Below are positions 1-11,700 of a DNA stretch of 64,000 bases, piece after piece. The notes beneath the pieces are model-generated. The model had not been told where the DNA came from. It saw only the letters and a list, made by a program, of their open reading frames with translations, and did not search any database. The DNA comes from Caenorhabditis remanei (lineage: Eukaryota > Nematoda > Chromadorea > Rhabditida > Rhabditidae). A program made the translations under genes and the position numbers. Each line of letters begins with the position of its first letter. Position 1 is the first letter of the stretch. Where the stretch lies: contig NC_071330.1 of the NCBI RefSeq assembly GCF_010183535.1, positions 3,825,717-3,889,716 of the forward strand. The letters are read 5' to 3'.

Positions 1-135
1 AAAATACAAAAATTCTGAAGACAAAGACGTGCAAAAAAGCATTTTCTATAAGTACACTTCCACTTCTTCCGCTTCTGCTTCTCAAGAGACAAAACGAAGG
101 AAAAAAGGAGAGAAAGGAAACATTAGGAGTCTTAC

Positions 136-1912
136 AGCTAGTGCTGCGATCATTCGGCGCAATTGGTCCAATCGTCAACGGCTTCATCTCGTTCGTCGTC
201 GTCGTCGTGGACGCGGCGGACCCCGTCGACGACGCTGACGTCATCACCGACGGCTTGACGACACCGCCTTCCGGATTCTGATTCTGATTTTGCGACGTAG
301 GTGACGTCGTTCCTATCTGGAGTGGGCGGAGCACACCGCTACTCTGTGCGGCCACCATTTTCTGTTGTAGTGCCACTTTATAGTCGAAATCGTCTAATTT
401 CTCCTGAAAACGAAAAGCAATGTCATTCACTGGGGGGGTGGGGGGAGTTGGGAGGTTGGATCTGATTGGGGTGTAGATCAGATAATCAGGACAGGCATGC
501 GGTTTTTAGGAGGATTCTGATGGCGTCACGTCTTCTGATTCTTCTCTGAATGATTCTCGTTTGAACATGGATGATAGATTTGAAACATAATAATATTGTT
601 TGGGGGTTAGGCAACTTTTATTCGGAAAATTAATGACAACGTGCTCTCTTAAAGATTTTTGATCTACGCTTACTTGTCGAGACCACTCACACCGAATGTA
701 CAGTACCCTTCACAAAAGTGTACTGTACATTGAGAACCAACATGCAAATCAAAACTTCACTATGTATAAGAAATATATATCAACCTAAAAAAAGAGTGGG
801 CGGGGCTTATTAGTATAAAATAAAAAATTTCCTGACTACATTCAAAATCGTGTGTGTTCGTGTGTGTTTGTGACAAAAAAATCTGTGTGATTACATTTCA
901 ATATCATCTCATCCATGCACAAAGAAAAACCATTTGAAAAAAAAGAGAAAAAACGGTGCCACGTGGCAGAGAGAGAGAGAGAATGAGGATAAGAGAGGGT
1001 GTAGAGAAAGAGAGTGTGATCTACGTTCCAGAATTCCAGTGCAGTGGAGCGTGTTTGCAGTTTTTCGGACTTCACTCGGTGTTTGCGGTCTTAAATTTTC
1101 GAAAATTTGGAGGACTTGCAACATTTTGGGGCGAATTTGAATGTTCGAACTTTTTCACTACAATTTTTTTCCAAAAATTTATTTTTTGAAAATTTTCCGC
1201 AAGTATATTCCTCAAAAACCTTCGAAACCTACAAAAAAATCGTTTTTAAGAAATTTTTGTCAAAAAAATCAGAGAACATAAATTTGATTTCGGACCGACC
1301 CGTCCCGTTGCAAGTCTGAAATTTAGGCTCCGCCCCTAAAACAGAGCAGAAAGAGGCGGAGCCTAAAACTCGAGTCAAAATTACACGTTTTTAGCGTCAG
1401 ACCAAAAAGCTAGCTATTTGGGGGGCGGAGCCTATTATAGAATTCAAATAAAAAATCTAATCCGCAAACACCGGATATCACTTCTTGTTTTTTGACAGTA
1501 ATCAGCAAAAACCCAAAATCCGCCACGTAATGCAATCACGCTCCAATGCACAAAGCGTAACGGTAGCGACTTTTCAAACTGAAACATTATTTTTGAATGG
1601 AATATCGATCGATTTGAATATCTCTTGTCAAGAAATTCAAAAAATAAGAAAAAAGGCCACAAAACTGCATGCGCCATCACGAAAAAATATTATATCCATC
1701 ATATTTATGTAAGGCTCTGCTGGGTGCACGAGAAAAAGTAACACCACAAAAATCAATAGAGGATTATGGATTCACGAGAGAGAGAGAGATGGTGCATGTT
1801 TGATGGATAAAGAGAGAGATGAGAGGATTAGAGAAAGAGAGAGAAAAAGATATTATAGAAATTTAAAAAAAAGACTCACATTCACTGTTATTAATTCGGC
1901 GGCAGTTGTCAT
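136..1912 (-). CDS. 5' exons of unidentified minus-strand gene (partial)
   Basis: Two coding exons can be proposed. The first runs 1912 to 1880: an ATG about 20 nt after a TTTTCAG (possible spliced-leader acceptor), encoding MTTAAELITVN, with a GTGAGTC donor in phase 0. The second runs 403 to 136, with a TTTTCAG acceptor, an open frame beginning EKLDDFDYKVALQQKM and a GTAAGAC donor. It continues into a low-complexity stretch rich in T, S, Q and N, including a (ACG)n threonine run. The gene would continue past the left edge. The roughly 1.5-kb intron holds repeats. I do not recognise the protein. The phase match and clean splice sites favour a real gene over chance. Confidence 0.5.
1111..1318. 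repeat. Dispersed repeat with CAGACTTGCAA-type ends
   Basis: The segment starts near GACTTGCAA and ends TTGCAAGTCTG. Its AT-rich body (TTTTTCACTACAATTTTT followed by poly-T/poly-A stretches) is recognisably the same as the element at 27123-27536, but it lacks the long GGCCCG tracts seen there. A weaker relative lies at 62008-62207. It sits in the intron of the left-edge gene. Confidence 0.6.
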
Positions 1913-2215
1913 TGTGTGTTGATGGGATAGCTGAAAATAAAAATGAATTAGAATAAAACGAGAGAAAAAAAGATGGAAAAGGATGGAATATACGAAAAAA
2001 ACGGTTGGTTACCCATCGAGAGGTTGAAGAGAAAGAAATAGAGAAAGAGAGAAAACGACGGGTGAATGATGCAGAGGGGGACACACAGCAGTACTGAGCA
2101 GGCAGCTCACGCGGGGAGGAGGGAGAGATGGAAGAGGGAATGCTAGGCCAGCAGGAAGAGACAGAGAAAGAGAGGAGGAGGAGGAGAGAGGAAGGGGGGA
2201 CTAGAAGCAGGGGGC
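1765..2215. repeat. Purine-rich GA microsatellite tract
   Basis: Long runs of GAGA and GGAGGA occur on the plus strand, broken only by the small coding exon at 1880-1912. The open frame on the other strand (serine, proline and leucine rich) is the by-product of this composition. A shorter GA run sits at 968-985. The segment lies immediately upstream of the left-edge gene's start codon, so it may be promoter or 5' untranslated sequence. Confidence 0.6.
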
Positions 2216-2627
2216 TCTTATTGACTTTGTTCAATTTACTTTTGTGTCGTCGGGCGAGTCCTTGAAGATCAAATTATCCGATAGGAAACAAACAACTACA
2301 GTAATCTCTAATAAACTACAGTAACCTACAGTAGTTTTTTGTCTAGAAATGGCGTAATTAAGGATACTTGATACCCTGAAAACAATACTAGAAATAAGCA
2401 AAAGTTAGAGATGAGATATCTGAAAAGAGAAAAAAATTTGCACTTTCAAAAATTTTTGAATTTTTTTGATTTTGTTTTTTTGACTTTCCAAAATGGATCT
2501 ACATTATTGTGGTTTAATTAATTAATTAAAGATATTTCCTCTCCTTGAAAAGTTTTACATTGCTTTCGAAAATTTCCGGATAGACGGAGTGGACTTTCCA
2601 TCCAGAATATAGATAACACTACTTCAA

Positions 2628-3125
2628 TGGACTGTATCTCGGTTTAGAATGTCTGTACGAAAAAATTGTCAACTACAAAAATGTAGATCTCAGCATGCCT
2701 TGCAGTTTTGCAATTATCCACTTTTTAGCTAGAACCGTCTATGAAGAGTTATACCTGATAAAAGCAATCCCGCCTGGATTACACACTAATTTCAGCTTTT
2801 CGTGTTCCGTTTCTATCTTCTTCCCGAATGAAAACTTTACGACATTTGGGTTAGCTACAAAAATTTAAATCTTAATTAGATGTACATTTTTTTGTTTTTC
2901 ACTTTTTCGCTAAAATCGCCCCGAAAGAGTTATAACCGATTAAATTAAGAAGACCAGAGTTATGCCTTATGAGTAGCTTCGATTCTCTTCATAACCGTAT
3001 CTCGTGACCGAAAATTTGCAAAAGAATGTTGTCAATTGCAAAATGTAGATCTTAACTTGTTCTACATTTTTGCAGTTGACCACTTTTTGAAATAGAGCCT
3101 CCATTAAAAGTTACGATAGAGTAAA
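2628..3125. repeat. Three decayed tandem repeats upstream of the DUF3557-like gene
   Basis: Three units of about 150-180 bp (around 2628-2770, 2795-2945 and 2990-3125) share the order: 'gtctGTACGAAAA..TTGTCAA', 'tACAAAAATGTAGATCT', a TACATTTTTGCAGTT-like stretch, 'gaCCACTTTTT', then 'AAGAGTTATAacc'. Each contains a short internal palindrome around GTAGATC. The same unit recurs inside the intron of the next gene. Confidence 0.55.
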
Positions 3126-3240
3126 GTCTAGTCTAGCGGGGAGTCTACTTACTTTAACCTGTCTTTGGTTCTTATGCTTATACTAAATATTTTCGTTGAT
3201 ACATTTTTCTAATTATAATCTTCCAGTTCCAGAAAGAGCC

Positions 3241-5143
3241 ATGGAGTCTTCCACACCTCTTTCCTATCTCTCCACTCAAACAGTTCTCAAGAACCTCTCG
3301 GCTAACAAGAGGTCAGTTTTAAACTTCCAGATGTACTCCTCCCCCAAACCAACCTCTTCCAGATTCCAAATCTTCCAACGATGTCCCACACTTCGTAACA
3401 TTGAGCAGACTATCCCTCTCAAAATCGATGAGTTATACCTGGGTCCGTTGGACATTAAAGTGGACGACACTAAGTACAGAGTGGAGGAATTCAAGTACCC
3501 AAGTGATTCTGAAGTTCACAAGAGACTTGCAAGCCACGCGGGCAGCGGTGTCATGTCAGAACATAGAAATGAAGTTCAAAGATGTGATAACCAATTATTT
3601 ATAAATTATAGCGACTATGACTATGTTAAAGACAGCGCTCTTGAAGCTCGACAACAGGAAGCTCAAAGACTCGAGAATTTGTTTGAGCATCCTATTCTCA
3701 ACTTTGTATCGCGAGGAATGCCCACACCGGGATTCGAAAAGTGCATCAGGTTGATAAGCTCAGTACATGGATCTAAGGAAAACTTGGCAGTGACGTATCA
3801 AATGGACATAGAGGCAGCAATGAAGTCACTCATATGGAAACTGTTCGCTGGGAGACCAACTCTCATAGTGAAAAACTTCAAATTCAATTTCCAAGGAATT
3901 CATAAATACCCTTTGAATTTCAAAATATTCTCTAAGAACATCGAGTTTGCAAACTCTCGATTGTCCGTGACACCAGCTTTACAAATCATTGATCCAGCTT
4001 GTCTACCACTGGACACTGTCACCGTCAACTGTCCAATAGACTGTGACGATAGCATTGTTCAAACCGCAAAACTCCGCATTGTCAATATGAATTTGCTTGG
4101 CAGAGACCTTCGTCAATTCAATCACCCCAATATCTACTTTAAGAATGTGAAGCTACTTGGAATAAGTCTCATTCGTCTGTTGGAGGATTGGGTGCAGCGA
4201 GAAAAACCTATTGGCACTTTTTGCAAGTTCAGGGTGTTCAAATTGTATCACGCTCTTGATTTTATTTCCATGTTTGAACAACGTTTTCCTGATGCTCGTG
4301 GGAACGAAAATAGTCTGAGAGGGTAAGTTGAATTGATTACAACTTTTTAGGGTCCATACTTACGTGCCCTTGCTGCAATCAATTGTAACTTTCCGAGAAG
4401 GGTTTGTACAGAAAAGTTGACAATTACAAATATGTAGATCTAGTTTTGTTCTTCAATTTTGTTGTGGACAACTTTTTTGTGCAAACTTTTTCTGAAGAGA
4501 TAAATTCAGTTGAATTTCGTACCACAGGACTGTCGTGTTAGCAATGCAATCTGTAGTAACTTACCAAGAAGGGTTTGTACAAAAAAGCTGTCTATTTCAA
4601 AATTATAGAGTTAAATTAGATCTTCATTTTTTTAATTAATAACTTTTGAATACAAATGTTCCCTAAAGATATATAACAGTTTGAAGTAGAGCGCGCTGTT
4701 TTGCTATTAAGGTAAAGTCACTGCAATCGGTTGTAACTGGCTAGGAAGCGTTTATGTAAAAAAGTTGTTAACTGCAAAGTTATAGAACTAGTTTAGATCT
4801 TCAATTTTGTATTTGACAACTTTTTTGTGCAAAGTTTCCCTGAAGAGATAAACCCTGTTAAAGTAGGCGCGCTTTGAATCGTTGCCCCCACTCGACTGCA
4901 ACCAGCGCGATCTAGCAAGTATGTTACCGATTGCAAATATACATTTGGGCATTTTAATTAATAACAAAATCAAATTTAATTAACTCGACTACTGATTGAT
5001 CTATTTTCAGACGTATGGAATTTCCCACGCAGAGGTTCATCAGAATTAACAACGACACAGAAATCAAAGTGTTCCTCAAGATTAAAACGCAGGCTTGGAA
5101 TGTTAAATCGTTGAATTTCAAGGTTCAGAGGATAAGAGAATAA
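3241..5143 (+). CDS. DUF3557-like nematode protein (404 aa, two exons)
   Basis: Exons are 3241-4322 and 5011-5143, joined in phase 2 by a GTAAGT donor and a TTTTCAG acceptor. The start was chosen because a TCTTCCAG that could accept a spliced leader lies just upstream of it; an in-frame ATG at 3196 precedes that site. The protein opens MESSTPLSYLSTQTVLKNLS, then has 'RCPTLRNIEQTIPLKIDELYLG', and later 'LLEDWVQREKPIGTFCKF'. This is the layout I know from the large Caenorhabditis DUF3557 (F-box-associated-like) family, which has no established biochemistry. The C-terminal strand-rich end (FPTQRFIRINNDTEI) is encoded by exon 2. The stop codon lies in a short AGAATAAG tandem repeat at 5131-5160. 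The gene looks intact. Confidence 0.75.
4385..4890. repeat. Intronic tandem repeat units
   Basis: Three units of about 175 bp inside the 4323-5010 intron begin near 'gaAGGGTTTGTAC' or its variants and carry 'AGATCT..TTCAATTTTG', 'gACAACTTTTTTGTGCAAA' and 'CTGAAGAGATAA'. They are diverged relatives of the units at 2628-3125, so the array predates or flanks the gene. Confidence 0.5.
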
Positions 5144-5210
5144 GAGAATAAGAGAATAAGTTATAATATTTGTGATAAGATTCCGAATAAATTATTTTGA
5201 AAAATATGTA

Positions 5211-6358
5211 CAGTAGCGAGCATAAGTGAGTATACCTCCAGACTTTCATGTGTAACTCAGCGGAATCGTGTCCGTTTTGCATAAACTTTTTTTTGAAAGA
5301 TAGCTGAAATATTCAGTAACAAAACAATAAGTTTTTTAAAAAAGTTTCAGTGCTGATTTTTTTTGAAAATTGATTTTTCCTGATTGTGATTTAAAAATTC
5401 AAAAAAAAACTTTTTATTTTTCTCTTGGAGTTATTGAGTTTTTGATGTCAAAATGATGGAAAATGCTGAAATAAGCAAAAAATTATGTTGAATTGATTTC
5501 TGAAATCCTGAGCATTGTGCCAGAGCTCCAGAATTCAAATCTAGTGTTCTCAGGGATATCATCATAACTCATCAAAAAATGCTTCAAATTGGTCGAAACA
5601 TGTACCAAAAGATGTATCTTGAGTTTTTCTACAAATCAACATTAAAAAATAATAATTTTTGGAAAATTAATTTTTCGAATTTTTTTCACTCAAAAATTAT
5701 TTTGTTCCCATTTTTTCTCTATTTTCGATATTTTCGGGGTATAAAACGAACAAGGAATACAACCATGAGTTTTATTATGTACGAAAAGACAATTTGCATA
5801 AAGTTTTTGGCAAGTATGTTCGTTTTATACCCCGAAAATATCGAAAATAGAGAAAAAATGGGAATAAAATAATTTTTGAGTGAAAAAAATTCGAAAAATT
5901 AATTTTCCAAAAATTATTATTTTTTAATGTTGATTTGTAGAAAAACTCAAGATACATCTTTTGGTACATGTTTCGACCAATTTGAAGCATTTTTTGATGA
6001 GTTATGATGATATCCCTGAGAACACTAGATTTGAATTCTGGAGCTCTGGCACAATGCTCAGGATTTCAGAAATCAATTCAACATAATTTTTTGCTTATTT
6101 GAGCATTTTCCATCATTTTGACATCAAAAACTCAATAACTCCAAGAGAAAAATAAAAAGTTTTTTTTTGAATTTTCAAATCACAATCAGGAAAAATCAAT
6201 TTTCAAAAAAAATCAAAACTGAAATTTTTTAAAAAAACTTATTGTCTTGTTACTGAATATTTCAGCTATTTTTCAAAAAAACGTTTATGCAAAACGGACA
6301 CGATTCCGCTGAGTTACACATGAAAGTCTGGAGGTATACTCACTTATGCTCGCTACTG
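5211..6358. mobile_element. Palindromic Tc1/mariner-like foldback element
   Basis: Two inverted arms of about 542 bp (5211-5752 and 5817-6358) flank a 64-bp centre. Ends are CAGTAGCGAG and its complement, and a TA dinucleotide borders each end (5209-5210, 6359-6360), as expected of Tc1/mariner target duplications. No transposase is present. The two 'proteins' of identical sequence on opposite strands near 5579 and 5990 are just the two arms read in both directions. It is a non-autonomous foldback comparable in form to C. elegans Tc4, though I cannot assign it to a named family. Confidence 0.9.
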
Positions 6359-6360
6359 TA

Positions 6361-8453
6361 ATTTTAAAATCGTACACTCAATTTCAAAAGTAACACGACG
6401 ATCTTGACAAATAAAAAAGTAAGAAAAGACCTTGAACGGCGCCAAAATGAGGAAAATGAGGGATGACAACAAGAGAGAGAAGGGGGGTCATTTTGAGACA
6501 GACAACCAGTTCTTGGCCCCGTTTTTTTCATTCTTTTTTTCTCTCTCTATGGGTTTTTTGTTTCTTCCGTTTTCAAGTGGTGGTAGTCGAAGTTGAATAG
6601 AGAGAAGGAGTGAATACTGTAGAGTAGTAGATCGAGAGGTCTGATAAAATAACTAAGGGATATTTTCGAAAGTGACGCAGGTTTTGGAACGGGGGGACAC
6701 ATAGATACTGTTCTCACCAAACTTGTCACGGGCAGGGGTTCGGAATTCAATTTTTTTTTCAATTTTTTTTTTTAAATGTCCAGTTTTTGACTATACTTCA
6801 GGATTAAATCAAAAGCTGTTTATGCATCAAGAACTTAGCTTTTTTAATTTAAAACTTATTAAAAATTCAGAAAAAAATGGCCGAAATTGACAAGTTTGAT
6901 TTTCACAACCATGCTCTACGGAACCTGAGAAAAATAAGGTTAAAAAAGTAAAGAAGTTGAAACACATAGAGAAAAACCGACATTTTCAGAGGGCTTCGGT
7001 AGATCGTAGTTGTAAAAACATGGTACCTATACAAACTCGCTCTACTGAACTAATGATTCATACGATTTGATAATTTTGCAATAGAGCGTCTTTGTATAGG
7101 ACGGTATTCAACTTCTGCGCATTTTGGAATGCGTCGCGTATTGGATTCTCAGTAGAGCGCGTTTGCAGGTTTCTTCCGGCTGAAATTTTCTAGAAACTTA
7201 TGTATGGATATCTTGATATTCGCTGAATCTAAACAAAACTTTTTTTCTGGAAAATGTCAGACTATCCACTTCTATCAGGACATCCGGACAAGCAGAATTA
7301 CAAATAGACTCAACTCAGCTGGTAGCAGAAACAAAAACTGACATCCGGAAATTCAAATCTACAAGTAGACAACATTCTGAATATAGATGTAAAACGACAC
7401 CCGGATATCCGGACATTCAGATATTCCGACAGATAAAACTCAACAAATATCCGGCAATGTATACAGCGGACATCCGGACAGATTGGCGGGGGGCTATTTG
7501 AGACATAAAGTTGAGTAGTGTAGACTGACAGATTGACATAAGGAAGTACGGATGGAGAAGAGGGGGGAAAGTAACTTTTTTGAGCAATTGCGCTCTAATA
7601 AAACAGGAAAAGTTGTTTTAGAAAGATTTCGGTAGAGCACGATGGCTAAAGTCGTGTATGTTTTCACAACCGCGCTCTACTGAAACTAAATAACAACGGA
7701 GCGCAGTTGTAACAAACGTGCTGAGCATCTACGTTCTACTGAAACTTTGAAAACACGTCGTTTTTAAAGTGCGCTCTACTGAATCTTCTGAAATGGAGCG
7801 TGATTGCAACTACTGCATGCCACCAACTTTTCAAAACTAATTCGTGACAAAACCCCCACACTTATAGGCACTTACCCATCCCAAAGAAGGGAAAAGAAAT
7901 GAAAAAAAGTGGAAGAAAAATTGTAAAAAGAAAAGAGTGGGGGATTATTGGTTGGGAAAGAAATTGTCCGAAACTTCTTCTTTTCTTCCCCCAATTCTTC
8001 TTTCCCTCCGGCGTATTGTGGGAAAATTGGAAAACTGGGGGGAAGAAAGGGGAGCCACGTAGAAGAAGGGAAAAGAAGAGGGAAAAATGAAAAAAAAAGA
8101 CAGATGGTCATAGACATACACACCATGTGGTGGATGAATTGGAAGTAGATTGAATAGAAATGAGAGAGAAATTGAGAAAGGGAAGGGACACCCCTCGGAC
8201 CCTCCGACGATTCAATCGATTTTATAATTGGTTCTCAATAGAGGAAGAGAGCAGAAGAAAGAAGACAATTAGTTGTACAAAAGGTCATTAATTGGGTCGT
8301 AACTTGAGGGTAAGAGCACATTAAAGGGGCAAGAAGTGAGTCAATAGGCCGTGGGCTTAATGAGATTAGTATAGTAGGAGTACTGTAGGATAACTGTTAA
8401 GAGTGATGTCAAGTGGAAGTGTACATATTGGCGTGGGCTTAGAATGGGATGGT
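6361..8453. other. Intergenic; repeat fragments only
   Basis: No convincing gene. Between 7000 and 7800 there are many half-copies of a repeat recognised by 'ACAACCGCGCTCTAC' or 'GGTAGAGCGCAGTTGTA', the arm sequence of the small element seen at 24600, 31619, 38442 and 61333. From 7275 to 7485 the motif ACATCCGGACA or close variants recurs about seven times at irregular spacing. Purine-rich stretches occur at 7900-8170. Confidence 0.6.
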
Positions 8454-8458
8454 AATGG

Positions 8459-8748
8459 TGTTACATCCTAGGCTCGCATGCATAAGTATTTAGGTATGAT
8501 CTACCCCCAGTAAGAGCGCGCACCTTGGTCTCTATGCGCGTCTCTCTTTCACATTGTTTGTAGTTTAGTCAGACTTCCCTATATAAGGGACTGACATCCC
8601 TCATTCTAGTTCTTCCTTCTTCCCCAACTTATCAGTGACTTCTATTCTGTTATAGTTTATCTCCCTTGAATAAACCCTCTATCTATTCATCCCATTGTTC
8701 TTTGGACTACAACCCGGCTACAGTATGCCGGATCCCAAGGACACAACA
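8459..8748 (+). repeat. 5' LTR
   Basis: TATATAAGG at about 8580 is a likely TATA box and GAATAAA at about 8668 a likely polyadenylation signal, so R should start near 8610 and end near 8690. The first gag start codons (8695 and 8725) would then lie in U5, still inside the LTR. Confidence 0.95.
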
Positions 8749-11700
8749 ACTGGCGATCAGGCAATGGCAATGGCGGATCTCACCAGGCAGATATCTTCAC
8801 TGCTCGAAGCGTTCAGTAAGATGGCTCAATCTACTGGTACGTCTACAGGATCTTCATCAGTCTCCAACACAAGTAGCCAACTGGTGGAATCACTCTCAAC
8901 CCGGATTCCGATGTTCGCATACGAACCAGATGAGGACAGGACGTTCGACTCATGGTACAGTCGCTACGAGGACATCATCACAAAGGACGGATCATCCCTC
9001 ACAGAGGACGCCAAAGCACGGTTAGTTCTATCTAAACTCAACGCTAAAGAGTATTCTCATTTTGCAAATCGTATTCTCCCAACGCTCCCAAATGCACTCG
9101 GTTTCGCCGATCTCATTCAAAAGCTCAAGGAGACGTTCAAATCGACAAGCTCCATCTTCCGGAAACGACAAGATTTTCTCCGAACGGAATACAATGGTTC
9201 AGCAATTGAAGAATACACAGGCCTCGTGCTCCGTCGGTTCACATCATCAGAGTTCAAAAAGATGTCGGATGACCAGATCTGCTGCATGGTCTGGATAAAT
9301 GGGCTCCGAGACAACTCATACTCGGACATCCGCACCAAAGCTCTTCAAGTGATGGAAGCAAAGCCGAATTGCACACTTCTCGAATTGGAGCAGGATATCA
9401 AGCGCCTTCTTGACGTCCGAGCTGACTCCAAAAGTGTGTCAAAAGTGGAAGCAGTGCCAAACGAGATCAACGCCATACACAACACAATCAAAAGGGACAA
9501 GTCACAGAAAGCTCCACCTTCACCATGCTACAAGTGTGGAGGTAGTCATTGGGCTAAGGAATGTAGTAAAAAGGTCACATGCTCTAACTGTAATAAGAAC
9601 GGGCATATTGCAAAATTTTGCAGATCCAAGCAGCGAGACTCTTCTAAAGTCAACAAGAAGGTCAGATCAGTAGTCATCTCCACCGCGTCAACTTCTGGAT
9701 CCAGTCGAATCTACCGTATCATCTCCATCAACGGAAAGAAGATTCAAATGCAACTGGATACCGGAGCCGACGTAACGTTGATCAGCGTAAAGGACTGGAA
9801 TCGTTTGGGTCGTCCTCAACTTCAGGCACCATCGATCAAGGTCAAATCGGCTAATCATCAACCGATTGCTGTTAAAGGATCATTCCAGTGCAATTTCATC
9901 ATCAATGGAAATTCAGCAACTGGACATGCACATGTAGCTGAGACGGGTACTCTTTTGGGAACCGATTGGATTTCAAAGGATACAAAGCTCTGGCAACTCC
10001 TCAACAACAACCAAGTCAATGCAGTACGTTCTGATGTCGGATCAGCATGCGACTACCTGGACGGCAGTCGGGAACAACTGAAAATTGATTTGAAGAAGGA
10101 ATTCGATCCCGTTTTCCAGCCAGGACTCGGTCTTTGTACCAAAACTAAAGCATCTCTTCTACCTAAGCCGGATGCACACCCAGTGTTCCGGAAAGCTCGA
10201 CCTGTGCCATACGCTGCACTAACTACAGTATCCGATGAACTAGAACGTCTACAGCAAGCAGGCGTCATCTCACCAGTCGATCATTCGGAATGGGCAGCTC
10301 CGATTGTTCTGGTCAAAAAGAAGAATGGATCACTTCGCATGTGTGCAGATTTCTCCACTGGATTGAATGAGGCCATCCAGCAGCATCAGCACCCACTACC
10401 AACGGCAGACGATATTTTTTCAACTCTAAACGGTGGGAAATACTTTTCGCAGATTGATCTGGCCGAAGCATATTTACAGATAGAAATTGATGAGCAAGCC
10501 AAGCAGATGCTCTGCATCAACACACATCGTGGATTGTATCGCTATAATCGACTCCCATTTGGTGTCAAGTCAGCTCCAGGATCCTTCCAACAAATTATGG
10601 ATTCTATGACTTCTGGGTTAGATGGAGTTGCGGCCTATCTCGACGACATCATAATCACTGGCTCATCAGTGGCAGAGCACAATCAACGACTCAAAACGGT
10701 GATGAGTCGAATTCAAGACTTTGGATTACGCGTAAGAATAGAGAAATGCACTTTTCTAAGTCCGAAAATAACTTTTCTTGGGTTCATCATTGATAAAGAT
10801 GGACGCCGACCGGATCCGGAAAAGGTTTCTGCAATTCGACACATGCCAGTACCACAAAATGAAAGTCAAGTCCGATCTTTCCTAGGACTCATTCAGTTTT
10901 ATGGCTCATTCGTAAAGGAACTCTTCAAACTTCGTCCGCCACTGGATGCTCTCACCAAAAAGGATGTCGAGTTCAAATGGACATCTGAATGTCAAAATGC
11001 TTTTGACCACATCAAGCAGATTCTCCTCTCGGATCTGTTGCTCACACACTACGATCCGAAACTGCCAATCATCGTCGCAGCGGACGCTTCTCAATACGGA
11101 ATCGGTGCTGTCATATCACATCGATTTCCGGATGGCTCCGAGAAGGCCATCTACCACATCAGCAAGGCTCTCACTGCTCCACAGCGAAACTACAGCCAGA
11201 TTGAGAAGGAGGCTTTTGGCCTCATCACTGCCGTCACCAAGTTCCATCGATTCATTCATGGTCGACACTTCACACTGCGAACTGATCACAAACCTCTTCT
11301 TTCCATCTTCGGTGAAAAGAAAGGTATACCTGTCTACAGCGCAAATCGTCTCCAACGTTGGGCCATCATCTTGCTCAACTACGACTTCAATATTGAGTAC
11401 ATCAACACTCACGATTTTGGACAAGCCGACGCTCTCTCAAGGCTAATTTCCGAGCAAATTCAGCAAAAGGAATGTGAGGATCGTGTCATTGCTCAAATCG
11501 AATCGGAAGTCGTGACAAATTTGGTCAGCACGTGTGAACAACTACCAGTGACAGCAGATATGGTGCGTTCCTACTCCAGAAAGGACAAACTTTTAGCCGA
11601 CGTGTTCCAATACACGATCTCAGGTTCGTGGCCAAAAATCATTGAAAAAAATTCACAAATTTCTCTTTTTCACAATCGACGTGACCAACTATCGATCGTC

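Noticed and set aside
1863..2234. A 123-codon serine/leucine-rich minus-strand frame
   Set aside because: Composition artefact of the purine-rich tract; the real coding part here is only the 33-nt exon at 1880-1912.
5579..5990. Two overlapping open frames on opposite strands with the same peptide
   Set aside because: They are the two arms of the palindromic element read in both directions, not genes.
7275..7485. Possible CRISPR-like array
   Set aside because: Spacing irregular, repeats imperfect, and the genome is a nematode.
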